A stretch of DNA of 7,823 nt, from positions 1 to 7,823 of the forward strand of contig JBKCEW010000096.1 in NCBI GenBank assembly GCA_046304235.1, given 5' to 3'. Below the pieces are notes generated by a model that worked only from the letters and a program-made list of their open reading frames with translations, searched no databases and had not been told where the DNA came from. Numbering within the stretch: position 1 is the stretch's first letter; the number at the start of each line of letters is the position of its first letter. This stretch comes from CANHVK01 sp046304235 (GTDB lineage: Bacteria; Bacteroidota; Bacteroidia; Flavobacteriales_D; Crocinitomicaceae). A program made the translations under genes and the position numbers. Below are positions 1 to 6,355 of the stretch, one piece after another.

Positions 1-219
1 ATATAATGAAAGACCAAAGGCGATTCCTAAGATTCGCTTGTTTGGCTTTTGTCGAATATAAGTTTTTAATTCAGGACCTAAGAATTTATCTCCTTTAATT
101 TCAAATTTATTTTTACGTAATAAAACTTGATTTTGTTTAAGAGATTTATATTGACCACAAGAAGTAAAAATCAAAATTAATAAAAGCGAAAAATAATATG
201 TAAGTTTGACCTTTAACAA
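1..219 (-). CDS. tamL: TamL-like BamA/TamA-family outer membrane assembly lipoprotein, N-terminal part (gene runs off left edge)
   Basis: An open frame of 73 codons reaches the left window edge without a stop. The product starts with basic residues, a hydrophobic stretch (about residues 6-18) and a lipobox-like F-T-S-C with Cys21, so it should be cleaved by signal peptidase II and lipidated. After the cysteine come 'YKSLKQNQVLLRKNKFEIKG' and a stretch ending in 'KPNKRILGI', which I recognise as the N-terminus of Bacteroidota BamA/TamA-family proteins. These lipoprotein versions are called TamL and act with TamB in outer membrane biogenesis. The POTRA domains and barrel lie outside the window. 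There is no ATG in frame between the upstream stop and the signal peptide. I chose TTG at 217-219 because it gives a compact signal peptide and lies downstream of a promoter-like sequence. TTG at 238-240 would add 7 residues. The gene is divergent from the RNA methyltransferase. Family call is good; start and the TamL versus other BamA-like assignment are less certain. Confidence 0.75.
   Translation of the reverse strand, partial: MLKVKLTYYFSLLLILIFTSCGQYKSLKQNQVLLRKNKFEIKGDKFLGPELKTYIRQKPNKRILGIAFGLSLY
201..208 (+). promoter_or_regulatory. Possible -7 element for the RNA methyltransferase gene
   Basis: TAAGTTTG fits the Bacteroidota -7 consensus TAnnTTTG and lies about 48 bp before the ATG at 256. 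I see no TTG at the expected -33 distance, so this is a weak candidate. It lies inside the tamL-like coding region. If real, the two divergent transcripts would overlap at their 5' ends. Confidence 0.2.
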
Positions 220-237
220 TGGTATTTGATTAGTAAA

Positions 238-266
238 CAAAAATAGCAAAATCCAATGATTTCAAA
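238..266 (-). promoter_or_regulatory. Candidate promoter for the tamL-like gene
   Basis: On the minus strand, TTTG (263-266) is followed after 17 bp by TATTTTTG (238-245), matching the Bacteroidota -33/-7 pattern TTTG-N17-23-TAnnTTTG. Transcription would start near 230-233, leaving a leader of roughly 12-15 nt before the TTG at 219. The -33 element lies inside the first codons of the divergent methyltransferase gene. This is a pattern match in an AT-rich sequence, so it is only moderately supported. Confidence 0.4.
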
Positions 267-981
267 GAATCGAATTCGCTTTATTAAATCACTTGAACAA
301 AAAAAAATCAGACAAAAAGAGCAATTATTTATTATAGAGGGTGAAAAAATGGTCCTTGAGGCTATACAATGGATTCCAAAACAAATCGTTTCCATGTATT
401 ACACTTCTGATTTTGAATTTAATAATAATGACTTATCATTTGAAATTGAGCAAATTAGTGAACAAGAACTAAAAATGATATCTTCACTAAAAACGCCAAA
501 CAAAACACTTGCTATTTGTAAATTTCTTCCGCTTAACCCATCTATTTCTACTTTTTCTATTGCACTAGATGGTATTCAAGACCCTGGAAATCTTGGAACG
601 ATTTTACGAATGGCGGATTGGTTTGGTATCTCTCATGTTTATTGCTCAAATGATACTGTAGATTGTTATAACTCAAAAGTATTACAAGCTACCATGGGAG
701 CTATTTTCAGAGTGTCAGTTTCATATATTGATCTGCATGATTTTTTCAGTACAAATACAAAACCAATTTACGGCGCTTTATTAGAAGGTGAAAACCTTTT
801 TAATACACAATTTGAAAATGAAGGAATTATATTTCTTGGCAATGAAGGAAATGGAATAAGAGAATCAAACAAAAAAAACATCACTTATCCTATTACAATT
901 CCAAAATTTGGTGAGGCTGAATCGTTAAATGTTGCAACGGCTGGAGCAATTATTCTTGGGTCTCTATTCCGAGGTATTTAA
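256..981 (+). CDS. TrmH/SpoU-family RNA 2'-O-ribose methyltransferase
   Basis: The 241-residue product is a SPOUT-fold methyltransferase that would transfer a methyl group from S-adenosylmethionine to a ribose 2'-OH in rRNA or tRNA. Residues about 5-90 form the usual N-terminal substrate-binding part, with 'LFIIEGEKMV' near residue 24. The catalytic SpoU domain follows with all three motifs: motif 1 'DPGNLGTILRMADWFG' (109-124) with invariant Asn112 and catalytic Arg118; motif 2 'FLGNEGNGI' (193-201); and motif 3 'SLNVATAGAI' (223-232), which forms the trefoil knot holding the cofactor. Length is normal for the family. ATG 256 is the first possible ATG, since an in-frame TAG lies four codons upstream. 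The last 32 bp overlap the end of the convergent oxidoreductase gene. The target nucleotide cannot be read from sequence; RlmB- or TsnR-like roles are possible, so I give no symbol. Confidence 0.93.
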   Translation: MISKNRIRFIKSLEQKKIRQKEQLFIIEGEKMVLEAIQWIPKQIVSMYYTSDFEFNNNDLSFEIEQISEQELKMISSLKTPNKTLAICKFLPLNPSISTFSIALDGIQDPGNLGTILRMADWFGISHVYCSNDTVDCYNSKVLQATMGAIFRVSVSYIDLHDFFSTNTKPIYGALLEGENLFNTQFENEGIIFLGNEGNGIRESNKKNITYPITIPKFGEAESLNVATAGAIILGSLFRGI

Positions 982-2515
982 TTGCTTCATCCATACACTT
1001 CATTCCATCTATTGCTGCTGAAATAATACCACCTGCATATCCAGCACCTTCAGCACAAGGAAATAACCCTTTTACGTTTGGATGCATTAGATTCTCTCTA
1101 TTTCTTGGGATTTGAACAGGCGAACTTGTCCTAGATTCTGGCGCATGTAACACAGCATCATTTGTCAAATATCCTGGCATTTTTCTACCAAATTCTATAA
1201 ATGCTTTGCGTAATCTTTCTGAAACTAGTGATGGTAAAACAGAATCTAACTTAACACTAACTATTCCTGGCTGATACGAAGATCTAGGAAATGATATCGA
1301 TTGCTTTCCTTCAACAAAATCTTTCATACATTGAGCCGGAACTCGTTGTGTTTTACCAGCTGCTTTCCAACATGCCTTTTCAATCGATTTTTGAAAATCT
1401 AAACAGACAAATGGATTGTTTTTCTCTTTAAAATCGTCTGGGGAAATACTTACAACTATTCCAGAATTTGAATATGGATTATTTCGCTTTGAAGGTGACC
1501 ATCCATTTGTTACTACTTCTTCTTGTTCAGTTGCACAAGGAGCTATAATTCCACCAGGACACATACAAAAGGAATAGACTCCCCTACCATCAACTTGAGC
1601 AACAAGAGCATAAGATGACGGAGGGACAAAATCATCGTTCACACGACCGTGATATTGAATTTTGTCAATCAAATCCTGGGTATGTTCTATTCGTACGCCT
1701 AGTGCAAATGGTTTTGCTTCAACCTTTATTCCTCTTTTGTGTAATAAATAAAAAATATCTCTTGCTGAATGTCCTGTAGCAAGTACTAAACTCTGAACGT
1801 TGATTTTTTGCGAGTCGTTAATCGTAATTCCTTCTAATTTTCCATTCGAAACATGGATATCTGTCATTTTAGATTCAAAATGAACTTCACCTCCACATTC
1901 TATGATCGTATTTCGAATATTTTCAATTAGTTTGGGTAATTTATTCGTGCCAATATGTGGGTGTGCGTCAATTAGAATATCTTCATCAGCACCAAAAGCA
2001 ACCAACCATTGCATTGCTTTTTCTACATCTCCACGTTTTTTGGATCGTGTATATAATTTACCATCCGAATAAGTCCCTGCTCCACCCTCACCAAAACAAT
2101 AATTTGACTCTGGATTTACTATCTGATCTTTATTTAAAGCCGCTAAATCGCGTCTTCTAGCCCTCACTTCTTTACCTCTTTCAAAAATTACAGGTTTAAT
2201 TCCTTGTTGTATTGCTTGAAGTGCAGCATAAAGCCCTGCTGGACCTGCTCCAATTATATGAACAACTTCTTTATCGTTTACATCCTGTTTTTCGTATAAA
2301 AAAATCGATTCGGAAACGGGTTCGTTATCTAAAAAAACTTCAAAAGTTCCATTAATTTTCAATTGTTTTTTACGTGCATCTAAAGATCTTTTCTTCCATT
2401 TAAAATGAAATGAATTAATCTCTTTTAAATTTAAAAATGAAGCTATTTCTTTTTTTAATTCAAGCTCATCTTTAGCTTGTTCAGGTGTAATTTGTATTTG
2501 AATCAATTGGCTCAT
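950..2515 (-). CDS. FAD-dependent NAD(P)-type oxidoreductase, COG2509-like
   Basis: A 521-residue cytosolic flavoprotein with no signal peptide. Residues 1-80 form a basic N-terminal domain preceding the dinucleotide fold. The FAD-binding Rossmann motif is 'GAGPAG' (89-94), with the acidic end of the second strand at 'FERG' (111-114). Further family landmarks are 'FGEGGAGTYSDGKL' (141-154), 'ATGHSARD' (246-253), a Cys-rich 'CMCPGG' (317-322), and the C-terminal FAD-contacting 'CAEGAGYAGGI' (487-497). This architecture matches the uncharacterised FAD-dependent dehydrogenases of COG2509. Its substrate is unknown to me and I do not assign one. It is the last gene of the operon: its ATG overlaps the porT stop in ATGA (2512-2515), pointing to translational coupling. 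Its 3' end overlaps the convergent methyltransferase gene by 32 bp. The internal plus-strand frame around 1957-2160 is a shadow. Confidence 0.9.
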   Translation of the reverse strand: MSQLIQIQITPEQAKDELELKKEIASFLNLKEINSFHFKWKKRSLDARKKQLKINGTFEVFLDNEPVSESIFLYEKQDVNDKEVVHIIGAGPAGLYAALQAIQQGIKPVIFERGKEVRARRRDLAALNKDQIVNPESNYCFGEGGAGTYSDGKLYTRSKKRGDVEKAMQWLVAFGADEDILIDAHPHIGTNKLPKLIENIRNTIIECGGEVHFESKMTDIHVSNGKLEGITINDSQKINVQSLVLATGHSARDIFYLLHKRGIKVEAKPFALGVRIEHTQDLIDKIQYHGRVNDDFVPPSSYALVAQVDGRGVYSFCMCPGGIIAPCATEQEEVVTNGWSPSKRNNPYSNSGIVVSISPDDFKEKNNPFVCLDFQKSIEKACWKAAGKTQRVPAQCMKDFVEGKQSISFPRSSYQPGIVSVKLDSVLPSLVSERLRKAFIEFGRKMPGYLTNDAVLHAPESRTSSPVQIPRNRENLMHPNVKGLFPCAEGAGYAGGIISAAIDGMKCMDEAIKYLGIETQE

Positions 2516-3234
2516 AATCCTCCTTCAAAAGTAATGGTAAAAATCCATGCATTATTTCGTAAACTCTGTAATGGATTCGAAACTTCAGAATTATCTTGAA
2601 TTAATACATTTTGAAATCCTTGTGAATATTTTATTTCCATTCCAAACTTAAAATATTCAGCAAAAAACTCAACACCTACACCTGTTTGTACCATCCAATA
2701 TTTTTTTTGCAATTTAATAAAAGGATCAACAATATTTTGTGTTTTATCAGCAGAAGATTGTAAATCTATCGAGTATTGTCCACCACCTGTAAAATAGGAA
2801 GTAAAATTCCCATAACGTAATGTCCTTATTTGTAATAACATTGGAAAATCTACATTGGAGGAATTTATACGTTCTTCATTGAACACTTCTTTCCCATCCT
2901 TAACTTTGGGATTACTGTAATAATTTATAACTCTTTCTTGAAATGAAAATGTTGGGATAAATCTAAATCTTAATACTGGTGTCCCAAGTTTTATAGATGA
3001 CAACATTCCGATTGTCATACCAGGTTGAGATTTTGATTGTATGGACCTATACCCATATAATTCATACGCGTTTAAAACAGGTACCATATTAAAACCAGCA
3101 TTATTCATACCTAATTGAACTCCAAATTGCATTAACGCTTTATCAAATCGTTTATAATTTTCTAAACGTTGATGTTGTGACCATGATAAACAAGGTTTCA
3201 ATACTATGAATAATAAAAGCGGTAAAAAACGCAT
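2512..3234 (-). CDS. porT: PorT/SprT-family outer membrane beta-barrel protein of type IX secretion
   Basis: The 240-residue product has an N-terminal signal peptide (about residues 1-20, ending near 'LSWSQ'; the hydrophobic part is interrupted by K13-P14). A small beta-barrel of alternating hydrophobic strands follows, for example 'FGVQLGMNNAGFNM' (37-50), 'LRFRFIPTFSFQER' (88-101), and a final strand 'NAWIFTITFEGGL' ending near the C-terminus with Phe236, as is common in outer membrane proteins. PorT (SprT in gliding flavobacteria) is needed for type IX secretion. The position directly downstream of ubiE fits the gene neighbourhood I recall for flavobacterial porT/sprT. The ATG at 3232-3234 lies 27 bp after the ubiE stop and places the signal peptide correctly. 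The family resemblance is clear to me, but the protein is divergent. A generic PorT-like barrel without a secretion role is the alternative. Confidence 0.78.
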   Translation of the reverse strand: MRFLPLLLFIVLKPCLSWSQHQRLENYKRFDKALMQFGVQLGMNNAGFNMVPVLNAYELYGYRSIQSKSQPGMTIGMLSSIKLGTPVLRFRFIPTFSFQERVINYYSNPKVKDGKEVFNEERINSSNVDFPMLLQIRTLRYGNFTSYFTGGGQYSIDLQSSADKTQNIVDPFIKLQKKYWMVQTGVGVEFFAEYFKFGMEIKYSQGFQNVLIQDNSEVSNPLQSLRNNAWIFTITFEGGL

Positions 3235-3261
3235 ACCTAAATTAACGGAGAAAATGATTAT

Positions 3262-3993
3262 TTATTTCCTACCAGTGTAAATTGTTGCAATACCACCTGA
3301 TACAGGAGTAAGTTTAACATCTTTATAGCCTAATTTCAATAAAATGTTCTCAAAATCTTTTCCTTCTGGAAATGCTGCGACTGATTCTGGTAAATAGGTA
3401 TATGCTCTTGCATCTTTAGAAACTGTTTTACCAATAAAAGGTAAGATATGGTTTGAATACAAGCCAAACAACTGTTTAATTGGGAATTTCTTAGGTTTCG
3501 AAAACTCAAGAATGACTGCCATCCCTCCTGGTTTTATGACACGTAACATATCTGAAAGTCCCTTTTCTAGATTTTGAAAATTACGAACTCCAAAACCTAC
3601 AGTAAGCGCATCAAAATAATTATCATCATAAGGTATAGCTTCAGAATCACCTAAACGCATTGAGATAATATGATCTACCCCCCTTTTTTTCATTTTTTGG
3701 CGACCCATATCCAACATTCCTTCAGATATATCTAAACCAACAATTTCAGTTGGTTTTAACACAAGACTTTCTAATGCAAAATCACCTGTACCTGTAGCCA
3801 TATCTAAAACGCGAGTAGGATTGACCTGTTTCATCAATTTAACTGCTTTTTTACGCCACAATTTATCGATGCCTAAAGATAAAAAATGATTTAAAAAGTC
3901 ATATTTTGCTGAAATATTGTTGAACATTTCGGCAACTTCTTCTTTTTTAGATTTTGCTGAATCTCCATATGGTTTTACGTTTTCTGCACTCAT
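3262..3993 (-). CDS. ubiE: Demethylmenaquinone methyltransferase (UbiE/MenG)
   Basis: A 243-residue class I SAM-dependent methyltransferase that methylates demethylmenaquinone to menaquinone, the last step of menaquinone synthesis. Motifs in order: 'MFNNISAKYDFLNHFLS' (23-39), the UbiE N-terminal signature; SAM motif I 'VLDMATGTGDFAL' (62-74); acidic 'GLDIS' (86-90) ending strand 2; the UbiE signature 'VGFGVRNFQNLEKGL' (132-146 region); 'LEFSKP' (162-167); and 'AYTYLPESVAAFP' (197-209). Length is typical. Bacteroidota generally respire with menaquinone and lack ubiquinone, so the MenG role is expected. It starts 4 bp after the hldA stop; a GGAG sits about 9 bp before the ATG and could help ribosome binding. 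porT follows 27 bp downstream. Confidence 0.96.
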   Translation of the reverse strand: MSAENVKPYGDSAKSKKEEVAEMFNNISAKYDFLNHFLSLGIDKLWRKKAVKLMKQVNPTRVLDMATGTGDFALESLVLKPTEIVGLDISEGMLDMGRQKMKKRGVDHIISMRLGDSEAIPYDDNYFDALTVGFGVRNFQNLEKGLSDMLRVIKPGGMAVILEFSKPKKFPIKQLFGLYSNHILPFIGKTVSKDARAYTYLPESVAAFPEGKDFENILLKLGYKDVKLTPVSGGIATIYTGRK

Positions 3994-3997
3994 TGTC

Positions 3998-4996
3998 TTA
4001 TTCTCCGATATTTTCTGTTTCTAACAATCTTATTTCGTGGGCAAGTTGTTCTTTTTCAATACTAACTACACCACTTTTTTCACAAACTAAACCTCCTGCT
4101 AGATTTGCAAAAGCAGCAACTTGATATAAAGGTAAACCGGCTGTCAAACACAGAGTTGCAACACTGATAACGGTATCACCGGCCCCGCTGACATCGGCAA
4201 TATTTCGTATATGAGCTGGAATGTAATGTTTTTCTGTATTAGATTTAATAAAAACACCATGTTCTGACAAGGTAATGAATGTATTTTTATTTTCTAGTTT
4301 TGCTTCCAATTGAGCAACAGCATCTTCAAATGCATCCTTATCTTGAATGGAAAAAGATACGTTCAACCCTTCTTTTAGCTCTTTTAAATTTGGTTTGAAT
4401 AAAGTAACTCCTTTGTATGCAAAGAAATTGTCTTTTTTAGGATCAACCGTAGTTGGAATATTTTTCTCTTGACATTTTTTCAAAATAGATGAAATCAAGG
4501 TTGGAGTTAATACTCCTTTATTATAATCTTCAAAAATAATAGCATCCACACCTGATTCAATTAAGGCTTCCATTTTAGATACCAATGCTTGTTCCTCTGT
4601 AGAAGATATATTATTTGTTTGTTCAGAATCAATACGTAATAACTGTTGATTATTTCCTATAACTCTTGTTTTTACCGTTGTTTTTCTATCCTGACTTTGA
4701 ATTATACCATCAGCTGAAACACCTTCTTTTTCGAATAAATCGATTAGTTCACCTCCTTCTGTGTCATTTCCAACAACAGAGCAGATAACTGCTTGTGCAC
4801 CTAAAGACACAATATTCAATGCTACATTCGCAGCACCACCTAAACGATTTTCTTTTTTTGATAAGCCAACTATAGGAACAGGCGCTTCAGGACTAATGCG
4901 AGTTACTCCTCCGATCAAGTAGGCATCAAGCATTACATCACCAACAATCGCAATTCGTTTATTTTTAAATTGTTCAAACAAGAAATTTGTTTCCAT
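3998..4996 (-). CDS. hldA: D-glycero-beta-D-manno-heptose-7-phosphate kinase (HldA/RfaE1 type), stand-alone PfkB-family kinase
   Basis: This 332-residue cytosolic PfkB/ribokinase-family enzyme should phosphorylate heptose 7-phosphate at C1 to give the 1,7-bisphosphate for ADP-heptose, the LPS inner-core sugar donor. The RfaE kinase signature is clear: 'GDVMLDAYLIGGVTRISPEA' (19-38), then 'RLGGAANVALNI' (51-62), 'DPKKDN' (185-190), 'KPNLKEL' (201-207), and the PfkB C-terminal motif 'DVSGAGDTV' (268-276), where Asp274 is the catalytic base of GAGDT. It stops after the kinase domain. The C-terminal nucleotidyltransferase half of bifunctional HldE (about 475 residues) is absent, so a separate adenylyltransferase (HldC/RfaE2) must be encoded elsewhere. 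Automatic labels of 'bifunctional' protein would be wrong here. The ATG abuts the aminotransferase stop (TAAATG), and ubiE starts 4 bp after its end. Confidence 0.9.
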   Translation of the reverse strand: METNFLFEQFKNKRIAIVGDVMLDAYLIGGVTRISPEAPVPIVGLSKKENRLGGAANVALNIVSLGAQAVICSVVGNDTEGGELIDLFEKEGVSADGIIQSQDRKTTVKTRVIGNNQQLLRIDSEQTNNISSTEEQALVSKMEALIESGVDAIIFEDYNKGVLTPTLISSILKKCQEKNIPTTVDPKKDNFFAYKGVTLFKPNLKELKEGLNVSFSIQDKDAFEDAVAQLEAKLENKNTFITLSEHGVFIKSNTEKHYIPAHIRNIADVSGAGDTVISVATLCLTAGLPLYQVAAFANLAGGLVCEKSGVVSIEKEQLAHEIRLLETENIGE

Positions 4997-6190
4997 TTAT
5001 TGCAATTTTGCTAATGCTTCTTTAACTCTTTCCATTGCTTTTGTTAGCGTTTCTTCAGATGCAGCGTATGAAATACGAATACACTCAGGTGCACCAAAAG
5101 CATCTCCACTAACCAAAGCAACCAAAGCCTCTGCTAATAAAAACAAACAAAGATCTTGAGCATTTGTTATCGTGTAATCTTTATATTTTTTTCCAAAAAA
5201 AGCAGAAATATCAGGAAAGATGTAAAAAGCACCTTCTGGAGTATTTGCTTTCACACCAGGCATTTCTTTTAACATACCTAAAACTAAATCACGTCTTTTT
5301 TTGAAAGCAACAATCATATCGGATAAAACCGCTGGATCAGCGTTCATTGCAGCTATAGTTGCTCTTTGAGCAATAGAACAAGTAGCAGATGTAAATTGTC
5401 CTTGTACTTTATTACAAGCATCCGCAATCATTTTTGAAGCACCAATATAACCTAATCGCCATCCTGTCATCGCCCAAGCTTTAGAAACACCATTAACAGT
5501 GATAACCTGGTCAAATATTTCTGGAAATTGCGCTAAACTTTGATGTTTACCTACAAAATTGATATGCTCATAGATTTCATCAGCGATTACGACTATAGAT
5601 GGATTTTTCTTCAACACCTTTGCTAGTCCCTTTAATTCTTCATAACCATATAAAGAACCTGTTGGATTACAAGGAGATGAAAAAATCAACATTTTTGTTT
5701 TTGGTGTTATTGCCTTTTCAAATTGTTCTGCAGTAATTTTAAAATCAGTGTCAATACCAGCATGAACAATTACAGGAATTCCTTCAGCAACTTTCACGAT
5801 TTCAATATATGAAACCCAATAAGGTGCAGGAATAATTACTTCATCTCCAGGATTAATACAACTTAATACCGCATTAGCTATTGATTGCTTTGCTCCTGTT
5901 GAAACAACGATTTGATCTTTAGAATAATTCAAGCCATTATCTCTTCTGAATTTCAAGGAAATACTTTCACGCAAATCATCATACCCTGCTACAGGCGTAT
6001 ACATTGTATAGTTTTGATCTAACGCTTCTTTCGCTGCATCTTTTATAAATTCAGGGGTAAAGAAATCAGGCTCACCCAAACTCAATGAAATTATATCTTT
6101 ACCTGCTGCTTTTAACTCTCTGGAAATTCTAGACATAGCTATGGTAGCAGATTCTTCCATTGCTAACAAACGATCGGACAATTTAATCAT
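4997..6190 (-). CDS. aspC: Pyridoxal-phosphate aminotransferase, class I (aspartate aminotransferase-like)
   Basis: With the start I prefer, the product has 397 residues, normal for the fold-type I aspartate aminotransferase Ib group, and begins 'MIKLSDRLLAMEESATIAMS'. Landmarks in that numbering: 'SLGEPDF' (37-43); 'STGAKQ' (97-102) for cofactor phosphate; 'NPTG' (175-178) with the pyridine-contacting Asn; 'ADEIYEHI' (203-210) with the Asp that pairs with the PLP ring nitrogen; the Schiff-base Lys237 in 'GVSKAWAMTGWRLGY'; and Arg372 in 'IRISYA', which binds the substrate carboxylate. It probably interconverts aspartate/glutamate and 2-oxo acids; prephenate or other amino acceptors cannot be excluded. 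A frame extending upstream to TTG at 6218-6220 exists, but that TTG is part of the promoter -7 element, and AAAGGA lies about 4 nt before the ATG at 6188-6190. It is the first gene of the operon, its stop directly abutting the hldA start. Confidence 0.92.
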   Translation of the reverse strand: MIKLSDRLLAMEESATIAMSRISRELKAAGKDIISLSLGEPDFFTPEFIKDAAKEALDQNYTMYTPVAGYDDLRESISLKFRRDNGLNYSKDQIVVSTGAKQSIANAVLSCINPGDEVIIPAPYWVSYIEIVKVAEGIPVIVHAGIDTDFKITAEQFEKAITPKTKMLIFSSPCNPTGSLYGYEELKGLAKVLKKNPSIVVIADEIYEHINFVGKHQSLAQFPEIFDQVITVNGVSKAWAMTGWRLGYIGASKMIADACNKVQGQFTSATCSIAQRATIAAMNADPAVLSDMIVAFKKRRDLVLGMLKEMPGVKANTPEGAFYIFPDISAFFGKKYKDYTITNAQDLCLFLLAEALVALVSGDAFGAPECIRISYAASEETLTKAMERVKEALAKLQ

Positions 6191-6200
6191 ATAATCCTTT
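6191..6200 (-). promoter_or_regulatory. Shine-Dalgarno-like AAAGGA deciding the aminotransferase start
   Basis: The minus strand reads AAAGGATTATATG into the start codon at 6190. A purine-rich AAAGGA lies about 4 nt before the ATG. Strong Shine-Dalgarno sites are uncommon in Bacteroidota, so this is supporting evidence for the ATG rather than proof. Confidence 0.4.
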
Positions 6201-6217
6201 AAAATGATGTTAATATG

Positions 6218-6225
6218 CAAACTTA
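6218..6225 (-). promoter_or_regulatory. Candidate -7 element of the five-gene operon promoter
   Basis: TAAGTTTG followed by C is an exact match to the Bacteroidota -7 consensus TAnnTTTG. It would start transcription near 6210-6213, giving a leader of about 20 nt before the aminotransferase ATG. I see no clear TTTG at 17-23 bp upstream, so the -33 element is degenerate. No other good promoter is visible at the four downstream junctions, so this is the likely start of the whole aspC-hldA-ubiE-porT-oxidoreductase transcript. Confidence 0.5.
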
Positions 6226-6236
6226 AAAAATTTAAG
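6222..6236. repeat. Short inverted repeat overlapping the operon promoter
   Basis: CTTAAA and TTTAAG arms (6 bp each, perfect) flank a 3-bp centre. The repeat covers the upstream part of the -7 element, where a repressor could act. Its all-A/T character and short arms make chance occurrence in this AT-rich stretch quite possible. Confidence 0.25.
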
Positions 6237-6298
6237 CAAGTTATCCTTTTTTTAAAGCAGTTTTTACTCGATTGATTATGATAAAAAATGTCAATTTT

Positions 6299-6306
6299 TA
6301 ACTTTG
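6299..6306 (+). promoter_or_regulatory. Candidate -7 element for the beta-barrel protein gene
   Basis: TAACTTTG followed by CAC matches TAnnTTTG, and the TTTGC form is common in flavobacterial promoters. Transcription would begin near 6310-6313, leaving a leader of about 43-46 nt before the ATG at 6356. The only TTG upstream (6272-6274) is 24 bp away, slightly longer than the usual spacing, so the -33 assignment is weak. Confidence 0.5.
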
Positions 6307-6355
6307 CACGAAAGATTTAATTATTTTCATCTTTTTTGAAAAGAAATCACATTTA

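Noticed and set aside
213..395. 60-codon minus-strand open frame opposite the methyltransferase
   Set aside because: It is antisense to the conserved N-terminus of the methyltransferase, has no family resemblance, and is rich in Cys, Phe and Ile as expected from complementing an A-rich gene.
1957..2160. 67-codon plus-strand open frame inside the oxidoreductase gene
   Set aside because: It is antisense to conserved FAD-protein motifs and shows no signal, domain or upstream site of its own.
3235..3261. 27-bp gap between ubiE and porT as a possible terminator or promoter
   Set aside because: No hairpin, T-run or TAnnTTTG match is present, so it looks like a plain intra-operon spacer.
6008..6015. 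TAnnTTTG match (TAGTTTTG) on the plus strand within the aminotransferase gene
   Set aside because: It has no -33 partner and no plus-strand gene follows. Such matches are expected by chance in AT-rich coding sequence.
6191..6220. Ten-residue N-terminal extension of the aminotransferase starting at TTG 6218-6220
   Set aside because: The TTG is the end of the TAAGTTTG promoter element, so it would lie at or before the transcription start. The ATG at 6190 has an AAAGGA just upstream and gives the family's usual N-terminus.
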